Shown: one piece after another, positions 50,552 to 59,817 of the stretch
How the letters are laid out: every line of letters begins with the position of its first letter
How positions within the stretch are numbered: position 1 is the first letter of the stretch
DNA from: a bacterium
GTDB lineage: Bacteria; Planctomycetota; UBA1135; UBA2386
NCBI GenBank assembly: GCA_030432695.1
Contig: JAUILN010000010.1
Coordinates: 50,910 to 114,909 of the forward strand
Direction of reading: 5' to 3'
Length of the DNA: 64,000 bases
Notes under the pieces: generated by a model
Told to the model about the DNA's origin: nothing
The model's database searches: none
Seen by the model: the letters and a program-made list of their open reading frames with translations, nothing else
Position numbers and translations under genes: made by a program

Positions 50552-52897
50552 TCAGCGCCACTCGCGGTCGCCGTACCAACTGGAGGAGAAGGCGCGGAAC
50601 GCGTCCTCGAAGTCGAGGAGTCGCGTCGCGAGCCGGTCGAAGTCGAGCCGCCGGACCTCGACCGCTTCCGCCACGGCCTGGGCGAAGCCGACGCCATCCG
50701 CGGTTCGCCAGGCGTTCGCCGTCATCCCGTGTGGCACCAGGACCCGACCCGCGGGCGCGGTGTCCTTGCGCACCGGATCGAACCAGTACAGCTCGATCGC
50801 GGAGTCGGTGAAGACCCCGAACAGCGCCTGATCGACACCGGTCCAGCGCACGAACCCGCCGCGTGGTGACCGCAACCCGGTCGCGACGGTCCGGACCTTG
50901 GTTGCCCTGCCGAGTTCGTCCGTCATCCACAGGGACGCCGAGACCACCGAATCGCCAGCGTCACCCGACTCGAGGCCATCCGCAGCCAGCACGAATCCGA
51001 GCGACGAGGCCACGTCGTGAACCGCAGCCAACGGACGCCCCTCGATCTGCAGACGTCGCAGCGCGGCGCTGCTCCGTTGCACGACCACCGACGCCTCGAA
51101 GCCTCCGGTGGTCGCCGACGCCAGCACGAGGACCCCCCGCTCGCCCTCCGCTCCGCCAACGACCGAAGGGAGGACCAGGACGACGTCGAGCAGTCGCACG
51201 GATCCAGCGGGTTCGAGCCAGCGGAGATCGGCCTGAATCTCCACGCTGCCCGACGCGTCGCGATACAGCAGGCCGCCGTCCGCCCACCATCGCTCCAGGC
51301 CGGCCTTGCCGCCCCCGGGCGAGGCACCGAGGGCCGGGGACGTTCCGAGCAAGACGGCGTCGGCAGGCGCGTCTCCCCGCTGCAGCGTGGTCGCACCGAC
51401 GAGCGGCCAGTGGCCGTTGCGGCGGTCGAAGTTGGGCGGCAGTGGGTCACCGCCCTGGCGATAGAACTCGATCCAATCCGCGCTCCAGCGCCGCGCGAAG
51501 CGCGCGAGTCGCCCCTCTTCGTCGTCCTGATGGACCGACGCCAACAGCTCCATCAGCTCGGCGTTGTCGTCGAGGTACTTGCGCTCCACGAGTTCGAGCA
51601 GTCGTTCGGGATCCCGATCTCCGGTCCACGCGAACGGCACCTCGAACCCGGAGGAATACCAACCTCCGGAGTCCGCACCACCCGTCCGCCGTGCCGACAG
51701 CGTCCCGAGTGATCGCCATCCTCCGGAATGAACGGCCACCTGGCCATCACCGTCACCGCGCCATCGGACCTCGAGCTGCAGGTCCGCCTGCTGCTCCGGC
51801 AACGCCAACGTGATCGGCGCATGCCGGTAGCGTGCCTCGGGATACCCGTGCGCATCGCGCCAGTCGGCGCCACCTCCGGACCGTCGCGGCCCCCATCCCT
51901 GGTAGACCGGATTCTCCCAGACGTAGCCCGTCGACAGGACGTCGAGATCGCCGGGGCCGCCGACGTCGACCCGCGCGACGATCTCGCCGGCGGCGCGAAG
52001 CTCCACGGAATCGACCTGCACCTCGCCCTCGCAGCGCACCAGCCGGAACAGCCCCTCGAAGCGTCGGCCGGCGAGGCCGTAGCGGGTCTGGAGCGCGACG
52101 TCGAGCTCGGCTTCGAGCTTCCCGGCCAGCTCGGCGAAACCATCGAGACTGTCCTGCAGCAGCCGCTCCGCCTCCGGCCTGTCGCACAGGAGCGCGTAGC
52201 CCCGCAGCGCCAGCGCCGCCACCGCATAGCCATTGAAGACGCCCGTCAGGTGGCCCCGAGTCGGGTATTCCTCGAACAACGGCCCAGAGTCCAACCGCCG
52301 CAGGAAGCCGCCCTCGGACACCGGGACCAGGTAGCCCCGGAACAGCGCGTCCGCCGCATCGCGGAACCGCTGCTCACCGGTCCTCGCGAACAGCTGCGCG
52401 CACAGCTCCAGGCCGAGGCCCTGACTGAGCCCACTGGTCCATGGCGCTGCCATCGCGTAGGGATACTTCGAGCCATACTCGACGTCGAAGTAGAGCAGCG
52501 CGGCATCCTCCCGATCCGGCAGCCCGAGCTTCAGCGTGTGCTCCAGCAACCAGTCGGCGCTGTCGATACCGAAGCGCAGATCGCCGAGCAGCACCGCCCG
52601 CAGACCGTTCGAACCGACGAACGTCGGTGAGTCGAAGGGCGCGGTGGAACGCACCCCGAATACCGGCGAGACCTTCGAGCGGACGGTCCCGGCCGGGCGC
52701 TCGTCCAGGCTCGCGCGCAGGATCGGCGCGTAGACGTCCTTGACGTAGAACCGCGACAGCGGGGTCGCGGGCACGTCCTCCTGGGCTCTCGCCGCCACGG
52801 CGGTCAGCCCCAGGATCGCGAGCGTGGCAGGGAGCGCAGTGCGCCGAGTGCTGACACGGTCGTCGGCGCGGCGCGGCGCGGATGGGCGAAGCTGCAT
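50552..52897 (-). CDS. Secreted D-glucuronyl C5-epimerase-like protein
   Basis: 781 residues with a signal region (TALPATLAILGLTAVAARAQ); a GTG at 52855 could be the real start. Residues 130-250 match the C-terminal (alpha/alpha-barrel) domain of D-glucuronyl C5-epimerases: YPYAMAAPWTSGLSQGLGLELCAQLFARTGEQRF, 'GFLRRLDSGPLFEEYPTRGHLTGVFNGYAVAALALRGY'. Known members invert glucuronic to iduronic acid in heparan-type polymers. The ~500 residues that follow are beta-rich, of unknown role, and may bind carbohydrate. Catalytic residues cannot be confirmed by eye. Suggests work on uronate-containing polysaccharide at the cell surface. Confidence 0.65.
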   Translation of the reverse strand: MQLRPSAPRRADDRVSTRRTALPATLAILGLTAVAARAQEDVPATPLSRFYVKDVYAPILRASLDERPAGTVRSKVSPVFGVRSTAPFDSPTFVGSNGLRAVLLGDLRFGIDSADWLLEHTLKLGLPDREDAALLYFDVEYGSKYPYAMAAPWTSGLSQGLGLELCAQLFARTGEQRFRDAADALFRGYLVPVSEGGFLRRLDSGPLFEEYPTRGHLTGVFNGYAVAALALRGYALLCDRPEAERLLQDSLDGFAELAGKLEAELDVALQTRYGLAGRRFEGLFRLVRCEGEVQVDSVELRAAGEIVARVDVGGPGDLDVLSTGYVWENPVYQGWGPRRSGGGADWRDAHGYPEARYRHAPITLALPEQQADLQLEVRWRGDGDGQVAVHSGGWRSLGTLSARRTGGADSGGWYSSGFEVPFAWTGDRDPERLLELVERKYLDDNAELMELLASVHQDDEEGRLARFARRWSADWIEFYRQGGDPLPPNFDRRNGHWPLVGATTLQRGDAPADAVLLGTSPALGASPGGGKAGLERWWADGGLLYRDASGSVEIQADLRWLEPAGSVRLLDVVLVLPSVVGGAEGERGVLVLASATTGGFEASVVVQRSSAALRRLQIEGRPLAAVHDVASSLGFVLAADGLESGDAGDSVVSASLWMTDELGRATKVRTVATGLRSPRGGFVRWTGVDQALFGVFTDSAIELYWFDPVRKDTAPAGRVLVPHGMTANAWRTADGVGFAQAVAEAVEVRRLDFDRLATRLLDFEDAFRAFSSSWYGDREWR

Positions 52898-53063
52898 CGA
52901 TCTTCTCCGTCGACGCCGCTGCAGGCCCGGATTCGGGCAGGCCCCGTGGCCCGCCTCCGGATCCGCCGCCTACGCGCGCCGGGACGGAAGTGTCGAGCAC
53001 GCACGAGAGCCAGACAAGGCGGCTCCCGGGTCGTTCCGACCGTCGGCGGCCGGGCGGCGGGCG

Positions 53064-53438
53064 TCAGACCTTCTCGCCGACGTGCTTCTCGACCAGCTCG
53101 ATCAGCTCGTCGGGCTCGAAGGGCTTGCGGAAGTAGTCCGCGGCCCCCATTTCGGTGCTCTTCTGGTGGCCGCGCGAGTGCTCGCGCGCGGTGAAGATGA
53201 TCACCGGGATCCCGGAGGTCTCCGGGTCGCGCTTCAGGCGAGTCAGCGTCTCCCAGCCGTCGATCCCGGGCATCATGATGTCCAGCAGGATCAGGTCCGG
53301 AGTGAGCGTGCGGGCCTTGTCGATGCCTTCTTCGCCGTTGTCGGCGCTCTCGACGCGGAAGCCTGCGGCCTCCAACACCATCTGGGTGGAGACGATGATC
53401 AGCTTCTCGTCTTCGATGATCAGGACGGTACGGTCCAT
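53064..53438 (-). CDS. CheY-like single-domain response regulator
   Basis: 124 residues, a lone receiver domain: VLIIEDEKLI (acidic pair), LILLDIMMPGIDGWE (phosphorylated Asp of DIMMP), VIIFTAREH (Thr) and YFRKPFEPDEL (Lys). No output domain is attached. It starts 11 bases after the histidine-kinase stop, so it is that kinase's likely partner. Third gene of the STAS-kinase-receiver operon. Confidence 0.9.
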   Translation of the reverse strand: MDRTVLIIEDEKLIIVSTQMVLEAAGFRVESADNGEEGIDKARTLTPDLILLDIMMPGIDGWETLTRLKRDPETSGIPVIIFTAREHSRGHQKSTEMGAADYFRKPFEPDELIELVEKHVGEKV

Positions 53439-53449
53439 CTGGCGGCCCC

Positions 53450-55054
53450 TCAGGGATTGTTGTTCGGTTCGACGCTGGTTTGCGGCGTCACTGCGCGCAT
53501 CCCTTCATCGGCAACGGAGGCTCCGGGCTTGGGGAGCAGGAACGAGAATCGTGCACCGCGTCCCAGTTCGCTCTCGACCACGACCCGGCTGCCGTGGGCC
53601 TCGACGATGTTCTTCACGAAGAACAGCCCGAGCCCGGAACCGCCGTGGTGCCGGGTCAGCGGATCCTCGACCTGGAAGAACTTCTCGAAGATCCGCTTCT
53701 GGTAGCGGGGATCGATCCCCGCCCCGTCGTCCTCGACCTCGACCCGACAGCTATTGGCCTGGTCGATCAGCCGCACGTTGACGTGCCCGCCGTCGGCGCA
53801 GAATTTGACCGCGTTCTCCACCAACGCCTGGATCGCCCGGCGCAGGTCGGCGCGATCACCGCGCACCGTCCACCCGGCCCCCTCCCCGCCCTCGACGATC
53901 AGACCGATGCCTCGATCGTTCGCAGCCTGCTCGAACGGCACCGCCGACTGGCGCACCACCTCGGCGAGGTCGACGTCCTCCAGGTCCTGCCCGAAGTCGT
54001 TCGACTCGATGTGGCCGAGGTTCACCAGCTTGTCGATCTGGTGCTCGAGCCTGAGCGACTGCTCGCGGATCGACTCGACGACCCGCTCCTGCTTGTCGGT
54101 CAGCCCGCCGAGCACGCCCTTGGCGAGCATCGTCGAGAAGGTCTTGATGCCCGTCAGTGGCGTCCGCAGCTCGTGGGCCACGATCGACAGGTACTGGTTC
54201 TTGAGCTGGTCGGTCTTGTAGTCGGAGGTGACGTCCTGCAGCTGCACCAACGATCCCGCCGGCTCGCCGCGGTAGTTGACGACCCGCGACAGCCGCATCT
54301 TGACGTACATCAGGTCCTGATCGGGCGTGTGGACCTCGATCGTCCGGCTCGACTCACGCCAGTCCGCACCCCTCTCGATGCCGTCACGGATCGCGTCGAG
54401 CAGTTCGCCCTCGGCGTCGAGGTCCAACAGGTTCCTGCCGACCACCATGAACGCCCGCAGGCCGAGCATCTCCTCGGCGATCGGGTTCAGCAGCGTGATC
54501 GTGCCCTCCATATCGGTGAACACGATCCCGTCCATGATGCTGCCGACCAGGTTGGTCATCCGCGACAGGTCGTGGTTGTAGGAGTCCGAGGACTCCCGCG
54601 CTGCCTGCGCGTGGTCCTCGAGCTGCCGCTCCAGGTCCTTGCAGCGCTCGCGCAGGCGGTGCACCTCCGGGGAATCGACCCCCTCCGGTTCGCCGGTCCC
54701 GACCGCGGACTCCACGACGCCGAGCGCCCGCAGGAATCCCTCGGGGCCGTCGGCGGGACCGACGAAGGTATCGAGCGGCACGCCCTCCGCTGCCGAGCGG
54801 CGCGACCCGAACCCGACCACCCGCAGGCCACGCCCCGAGGTCGCGACCGCAACCTCGCGCGCCTCGGCGGGGGCCATCGTGTCGAGCCCCAGGACCACCG
54901 CACCGAACCCCTGCACGGCGAGCAGTTCCTCGGCGTGCGCCAGGCTCTCGGCCCGCACGCCCGCGGAACCGACGGATTCCAAGGCCCGAAGCATCGCCTG
55001 ACCCGCGGCCGCGGCGCAGCCGACCACCAACACGTCCGTCGTCACCTGCTCCAT
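53450..55054 (-). CDS. PAS-containing sensor histidine kinase with pseudo-receiver
   Basis: 534 residues from the ATG at 55054. Residues 1-120 look like a degenerate receiver (DVLVVGCAAAAGQAMLRALESVG; GAVVLGLDTMAP) with no phosphorylatable DxxMP motif in the usual context. A coiled coil lies near 130-160. A PAS domain follows at about 165-280 (SIMDGIVFTDMEGTITLLNPIAEEMLGL). Then comes HisKA with the phospho-His in SIVAHELRTPLTGIK (His294), and HATPase_c (ALVENAVKF; VEDDGAGIDP; HHGGSGLGLFFVKNIVEAHG). No membrane helix, so a cytoplasmic sensor. Confidence 0.9.
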   Translation of the reverse strand: MEQVTTDVLVVGCAAAAGQAMLRALESVGSAGVRAESLAHAEELLAVQGFGAVVLGLDTMAPAEAREVAVATSGRGLRVVGFGSRRSAAEGVPLDTFVGPADGPEGFLRALGVVESAVGTGEPEGVDSPEVHRLRERCKDLERQLEDHAQAARESSDSYNHDLSRMTNLVGSIMDGIVFTDMEGTITLLNPIAEEMLGLRAFMVVGRNLLDLDAEGELLDAIRDGIERGADWRESSRTIEVHTPDQDLMYVKMRLSRVVNYRGEPAGSLVQLQDVTSDYKTDQLKNQYLSIVAHELRTPLTGIKTFSTMLAKGVLGGLTDKQERVVESIREQSLRLEHQIDKLVNLGHIESNDFGQDLEDVDLAEVVRQSAVPFEQAANDRGIGLIVEGGEGAGWTVRGDRADLRRAIQALVENAVKFCADGGHVNVRLIDQANSCRVEVEDDGAGIDPRYQKRIFEKFFQVEDPLTRHHGGSGLGLFFVKNIVEAHGSRVVVESELGRGARFSFLLPKPGASVADEGMRAVTPQTSVEPNNNP

Positions 55055-55125
55055 CGGCTCTCCAAGCTGGTCCCTCGCGTCGAGTCGCTCCGGCCCGACC
55101 ACCCACGCTTCGCCCCTCGCGTTGC

Positions 55126-55512
55126 TCAACCGTTCTTGATGGCGTCGAGCGCCGCTTCCTCGGTCTCGAAGATCGACAGGTGCTTCGAGATCCGCATGAT
55201 GTCGAAGATCTTGACGATGAACGGCTTGATGTTGGCCAGGTAGAGCTTGGCGTTGCGCGACGACGCGACGTTGTTCGCGACGATCACGAGGCCGACACCG
55301 CACGAGTCGATGATCTTCACGGTGTCGAAGTCGAGGACGAAGTGCTGGATGCCCTCCTCGATCTTCTGCGCGATGGTCTCCTTGAGCGGGTCCTTCAGCG
55401 AGTCGGTCACGTAGAAGTTCAGACTGCGGTCGTTGAACTTCACGATGCAGGTGCTGTCTTCGGCGAGCACGGTCACCGACAGCCCTTCACTCTTCTTCCC
55501 GACGATCTCCAT
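55126..55512 (-). CDS. STAS-domain protein (anti-sigma-factor-antagonist type)
   Basis: 128 residues from the ATG at 55512. STAS fold with the phosphorylatable Ser in KIIDSCGVGLVIVANNVA, preceded by 'IQHFVLDFDTV' and followed by 'KLYLANIKPFIVKIFDIMRI'. Such proteins bind anti-sigma or partner-switching kinases. No RsbW-type kinase is adjacent, but a histidine kinase and a receiver follow on the same strand (71-base gap), so it may feed that pathway. Codon use is slightly richer in Lys and Ile codons than its neighbours. Confidence 0.85.
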   Translation of the reverse strand: MEIVGKKSEGLSVTVLAEDSTCIVKFNDRSLNFYVTDSLKDPLKETIAQKIEEGIQHFVLDFDTVKIIDSCGVGLVIVANNVASSRNAKLYLANIKPFIVKIFDIMRISKHLSIFETEEAALDAIKNG

Positions 55513-55729
55513 TCCGCTGTTCCTCCGGGTCCTGCTCGTCACTCGTCGAGCACCCGCCGCCCACTGGGCGACCGATGCACGCTGATCCTCCGAGCCGTGG
55601 CGACGTCCGCGGAGACGCTCCGCGGCCGTCACCGGAGGGGTCACCCCCGGGCTCTCTCGGGTCATCGGCGCGACCGCGCCCCGAGATTGAGGGTCCGAAA
55701 CACCCCGGCGCTCCGGACCGGGCGGGCGC

Positions 55730-56494
55730 TCAGGGCTCGGAGCGATGCGATGGGGCGGTTCCCCGCGAGGCACGCGCCCGAACGTTCTGCCGCCCCATCC
55801 GGCGTAGCGCCGCCGCGGACTTGCTGATGCCCAGCTCCGACGCCTTGCTGGTGACGCTCTGCACCGACCGCCCCAACGCTCTGGCGATCGTCAGGTTGTC
55901 CTCCTCGGGGTATCGACGCCGCAACTCGGCCAGCTCCGCGACCGTCCAGCGCGGCATCCGCCGAGGGGAGTTCGGCAGCACGACCAGCCGTGGCTCGGCC
56001 TTGTCCTTACCGAGCGCGAGTTCGGTCGCACGGCTCCGGACGTCCTCGACCGAGCGGCCGAGACCGAGAGCGATCGCCTCGTCGTGCCGGGTGCCGTAGG
56101 CGCGCTGCAGGAAACGCAACTCGTCGCGCGACCATGCCCCGCGCCGCGGCGCGCGGCTCAGCTCGTCCAGTCGGGCCCGGAGCCGGGCCAGGTCGCGGCC
56201 CAGCAGCGCGGCGATCGTCGCCTCGTCGTGGACCCCGAGCGCGTCCCGGACCAGCTGGTCGTCGTACGCGCCCCATGGCGCCGACACCGGCTCCGACGGT
56301 GCGCAGAGCAGCAGCCCCCGACGTATCACCGCCTCCACCGAACGCCCGAGCTGGCGCGCCAACCGCTCCGGTGCGGTCGTCGGGAACCGCTCGCGGAGTC
56401 GAATCAGTTCCAGGCTCGACCAGCGCCCACTGCGGAGGCCGCCACCGTCCTCCGCTCCCGACCCGCCCCCTCCCTCGCGGGGCCGGCGACTCAC
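55730..56494 (-). CDS. DNA-binding protein with four SANT/Myb-like helical repeats
   Basis: About 254 residues from a GTG at 56494 overlapping the ptsI stop (GTGA). Four repeats of ~45 residues share the plan W/Y-[ST]-x2-E/D-L-x5-R-Y...(I/L)A-x-x-L-G-R-S/D-x-x-x-V-x-x-x-A-x-E-L: RWSSLELIRLRERFPTTAP, WGAYDDQLVRDALGVHDEA, AWSRDELRFLQRAYGTRHDE and RWTVAELAELRRRYPEEDN, each followed by a helix such as LGRSVEDVRSRATEL. This is a SANT/Myb- or GcrA-like tri-helical DNA-binding pattern. A basic tail ends the protein. Target unknown. Confidence 0.65.
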   Translation of the reverse strand: MSRRPREGGGGSGAEDGGGLRSGRWSSLELIRLRERFPTTAPERLARQLGRSVEAVIRRGLLLCAPSEPVSAPWGAYDDQLVRDALGVHDEATIAALLGRDLARLRARLDELSRAPRRGAWSRDELRFLQRAYGTRHDEAIALGLGRSVEDVRSRATELALGKDKAEPRLVVLPNSPRRMPRWTVAELAELRRRYPEEDNLTIARALGRSVQSVTSKASELGISKSAAALRRMGRQNVRARASRGTAPSHRSEP

Positions 56495-58248
56495 GACGGT
56501 CCGCCCTCCAGGAAGCTCGACCAGCCGGCCTGCGCCTTGTCCCGCGCCAGGGCCCGGATCTCGCGCGAACGTCCCAGGGTCAGGGCCTCCCTCGCCAGCG
56601 CCTCGCACTCGGCGAGGCCGAAGGTCCGCACCATGAGCTTGACCCGCGGCAGGAACACCGGAGCCATCGACAGCTCACGGAAGCCGAGACCGAGCAGCAG
56701 CGCGCTGAAGTAGTGGTCACCGGCGATCTCGCCGCAGATCGACACCGGCTTGCCGTGAGCATTGCAGACCTCGGCGATGCGGGCCAGGGTCCGCAGCACG
56801 CCCGGGTGGTACGGCGTGTACATCTGGGCGATGCGCGGATTGTCGCGATCCACCGCCAACAGGTACTGGACCAGGTCGTTGGTCCCCACGGACACGAAGT
56901 CGACCTCGCGCAGCACCTCGTCGAGTACCCCGACGATCGCCGGCACCTCGATCATCGCGCCGAGTTCGATGTGGTCGTCGAAGTCCTCGCCGGCAGCCGC
57001 CAGGTCGGCCTTGATCTCCTCGACGACCGCGCGGCAGCGCACGATCTCGTCGACGTGCGTGACCATCGGCAGCAGGATCCGAGCGCGGCCTCCGGCGCTG
57101 GCACGCAGCAGCGCGCGGACCTGGGTGTAGAGCAGGTCCGGCCAGTCGAGGCTGATCCGCAGACCACGCCAACCCAGCACCGGGTTCCGCTCGTCGGGGG
57201 TCTTGAAGTACGGCAACGGCTTGTCACCGCCCACGTCCAGGGTCCGGAAGGTCACGACCTTGCCGTTGGCCCACTCGATCGCCTGGTGGTACAGCTCGAC
57301 CTGCTCGTCCTCGGTGGGGAACTGGCGTCGCTCCATGAAGGCGAACTCGGTCCGGAACAGCCCGATGCCGTCGACGATCGCCTCCTCGACGCCCCCCAGG
57401 TCGCGAGTGCTCTCGACGTTCGCCATCAGCTTGATCGACACACCGTCAGGCGTGCGCGCCGACAGGAAGCGGACCTCGAAGACCCTCCGGTCGGCTTCGG
57501 CCTGCTCGGCCGCGAGGCGGCGGTAGCGCTCGATGTCCTCGTCGTCGGGGTCGCAGATCACCGCCCCGGACTCACCGTCGACGATCACCCGGGTGCCCGA
57601 CCGCACCTTCTGCATCAGCTCGTCGACCGCCACCACCGACGGGATGCCGAGCGACCGGGCCAGGATGGCGCCGTGCGAGTACTTGCCGCCGCGGGCGGTG
57701 ACGATGCCCTTCAGGTGCTTGCGGTCGACGGCCCCGGCGTCGCTGGGCAGGAACTCGTCGGCGGCGAACACGTAGTCGTGGCCCTCCGCGACCAGCGAGG
57801 AACGCTCCCGCTCGAGCAGGACCGCCAGCACCTGGCGACCGACATCGCGGAGGTCGGCGGCGCGCTCGCGCATCGCGACGTCCTCCATCCGCTCGAACAC
57901 GCTCTCGTAGCGGGAGATGACCCGCTGGACGGCGACCTCGGCGTTGACCCGGTCGCCCTCGATGGTCCGCCGGAGTTCTGCGAGCAGCGTCTTGTCGTGC
58001 AGGAGGGCAAGCTGTGCGTCGTAGATCTTCAGCTCATGGTCGGTCAGGTCGATCGCGAGGTCCCGGCTGAGATCCAGGATCGCGGCCGAGGCCCCGGCGA
58101 TCGCGTCATCGAGCCGTTGCTGCTCCCCGTCGACCTCCTGCGCCTCCAGCGTGCGCGTCGGGATGAACGCCAGGTCACCGTGGAAGTGGACCAGCGGCGC
58201 GATCGCGATCCCGCTCGCCGCGGCGACACCTTTGAGCTTCAAGGGCAT
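56491..58248 (-). CDS. ptsI: Phosphoenolpyruvate-protein phosphotransferase (PTS enzyme I)
   Basis: 585 residues from the ATG at 58248, full length for enzyme I. The phospho-His motif is GGKYSHGAILARSLGIPSVV (His192). The PEP-binding barrel shows LFRTEFAFMERRQFPTEDEQ, VTFRTLDVGGDKPLPYF, RNPVLGWRGLRISLD, ILLPMVTHVDEI, GAMIEVPAIV, 'DFVSVGTNDLVQYLLAVDRDN' and VSICGEIAGD with the active-site Cys. It passes phosphate from PEP to HPr. No HPr or EII gene is in the window, so it may serve a regulatory PTS. Divergent from the gene at 58362 with a 113-base gap. Confidence 0.95.
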   Translation of the reverse strand: MPLKLKGVAAASGIAIAPLVHFHGDLAFIPTRTLEAQEVDGEQQRLDDAIAGASAAILDLSRDLAIDLTDHELKIYDAQLALLHDKTLLAELRRTIEGDRVNAEVAVQRVISRYESVFERMEDVAMRERAADLRDVGRQVLAVLLERERSSLVAEGHDYVFAADEFLPSDAGAVDRKHLKGIVTARGGKYSHGAILARSLGIPSVVAVDELMQKVRSGTRVIVDGESGAVICDPDDEDIERYRRLAAEQAEADRRVFEVRFLSARTPDGVSIKLMANVESTRDLGGVEEAIVDGIGLFRTEFAFMERRQFPTEDEQVELYHQAIEWANGKVVTFRTLDVGGDKPLPYFKTPDERNPVLGWRGLRISLDWPDLLYTQVRALLRASAGGRARILLPMVTHVDEIVRCRAVVEEIKADLAAAGEDFDDHIELGAMIEVPAIVGVLDEVLREVDFVSVGTNDLVQYLLAVDRDNPRIAQMYTPYHPGVLRTLARIAEVCNAHGKPVSICGEIAGDHYFSALLLGLGFRELSMAPVFLPRVKLMVRTFGLAECEALAREALTLGRSREIRALARDKAQAGWSSFLEGGPS

Positions 58249-58361
58249 GGAGGCGCACGGTTTTCGGGGACCCTGCCTCGGAATGCAACACGACGGCTCA
58301 GGGCCCGGGCCCGCTCGGTCCGAAGAACGAGGCAGGGCACTTGACAAGCGGCTGAGACTCC

Positions 58362-59807
58362 ATGAAGCACGAAGAAGCGTTCGATTCCGACGACCCCACG
58401 CGCCGTCCCAAGAGCGCCTTCTTCCAGTCTCACGACGAGCCCGGATCCGAGACCGGGGACGAGGCCGGCGAGGACTGGCAGGACGACGACGGCTGGGCGG
58501 CCGGCGCGGACTGGGACGACGCCGATCCGCGACCCGACGGCGCCGAGGAGTCCATCGAATCGCCGGAGGAGTTCGCCGGACTGTTCCAGACCGAACCGGA
58601 CGACGTGGCCGCAGAGCCGCCCCGCCAGACGGAGCGCCCCGGCCGCGCAGACCGGAGTTCTCGCCGTGCCAGCCGATCACCTCAGCCCACTTCCACGGGC
58701 TTCCTGTGGATCGGCCTGGGGCTCACCCTGACGCTCGCCGGTGCCGGGCTCGGCATCGCCGGAATGGTCGCCCCCGAAGGGCTGGCCGATCTGTCCGCGG
58801 TGATGGGCCGTCTGGCGCTGACTCCGGTGACGGTGCTGCTGGTCGGCGTGCTGTTGGCGCAGCATGGTGCCAACGCGCGCCGCGTCGCCCACCTCGGCAG
58901 GGACCAGGAGTCCGGACTCGGACGCGTGGAGCGGCACCTCGAAGAACTTGCCAGCCGCCAGACCGACGGCGCGGGTGATCGCGACGAGACCGTGGCGCTA
59001 CGCGACAGCGTGGACCGGATGTTGATCGCCCTCGACCGCCAGGACGAGAAGATCAACAACCTCACCCGCGCCACCAAGATGTACGGGAAACCGCTGATCG
59101 ACATCTCCAAGCAGGTGTCGGAGGTGGCAAACCAGGTCGCCGAGGCCAGCGAGCGAAACCCCGACGTGGACGGCCTCGAGACGCGCATCCTGGAACGGAT
59201 GGGCGAGCAGGTCGAGGCGGCGGTCGGTCGCGCGGCGGCCGGTTGGGAGCCCGGGGAGGCAGGCATCGATGATGCCACCGCCGAGCGCCTCGCCGACATC
59301 CACGCCGCGACGCGCCGCACGGTCGGCAGCGTCGACGAACTCAAGGCCCTGGTCCGCCAGGGCAGCGACGCCGCGACCGGCGGACCCGACGCGGAGGAAC
59401 TCAGCACCCGCGTCGACGAGGTGGTCGCGCGTCAGCTGGAACAGTGGGCACGGCGGGTGACCGACGAGGTCTCGCAACGCGTCGAGTCCATGGCCAGCGC
59501 TCCGACTCCGGTCGCTCCGTCGGTCGACCTCAGCGGGCTGGAAGGATCACTCAGCCGGGTGCAGGCCGAACTGCAGCGGATTGCCACGCGACTGGCACAG
59601 CTGGAGAACTCCGGCCCGGCGCGCAGCTCCGGCGAGCCGGCACCGCCGACGACCGCCACTCCGACCGCGGCGGTCTCGACGCCCCAATCGGCCACCGGCC
59701 CCGCGCCGAACGGCGACGGTCCGGCAGCCAAGATCGCCGGATCCTCGAAGCAGAAGGGCAGCAACGTGCTCGGCGCGATCGCGAAGCTGCGCGCGATGAA
59801 GGGCTGA
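58362..59807 (+). CDS. Membrane protein with acidic N-terminus and coiled-coil C-terminus, unknown function
   Basis: 481 residues. Residues 1-105 are acidic and disordered (EDWQDDDGW, ADWDDADPRPDGAEE). Two membrane helices follow at about 112-133 (GFLWIGLGLTLTLAGAGLGIAGM) and 147-165 (LALTPVTVLLVGVLLAQHG). Residues 170-410 are heptad-rich helices (RVERHLEELASRQ, VDRMLIALDRQDEKINNL, SEVANQVAEASE) like chemoreceptor-type or polar scaffolds, with a final Ala/Pro/Thr linker and NVLGAIAKLRAMKG. No catalytic motif seen. Both termini are probably cytoplasmic. Confidence 0.6.
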   Translation: MKHEEAFDSDDPTRRPKSAFFQSHDEPGSETGDEAGEDWQDDDGWAAGADWDDADPRPDGAEESIESPEEFAGLFQTEPDDVAAEPPRQTERPGRADRSSRRASRSPQPTSTGFLWIGLGLTLTLAGAGLGIAGMVAPEGLADLSAVMGRLALTPVTVLLVGVLLAQHGANARRVAHLGRDQESGLGRVERHLEELASRQTDGAGDRDETVALRDSVDRMLIALDRQDEKINNLTRATKMYGKPLIDISKQVSEVANQVAEASERNPDVDGLETRILERMGEQVEAAVGRAAAGWEPGEAGIDDATAERLADIHAATRRTVGSVDELKALVRQGSDAATGGPDAEELSTRVDEVVARQLEQWARRVTDEVSQRVESMASAPTPVAPSVDLSGLEGSLSRVQAELQRIATRLAQLENSGPARSSGEPAPPTTATPTAAVSTPQSATGPAPNGDGPAAKIAGSSKQKGSNVLGAIAKLRAMKG

Positions 59808-59817
59808 GCGGCCGCGG

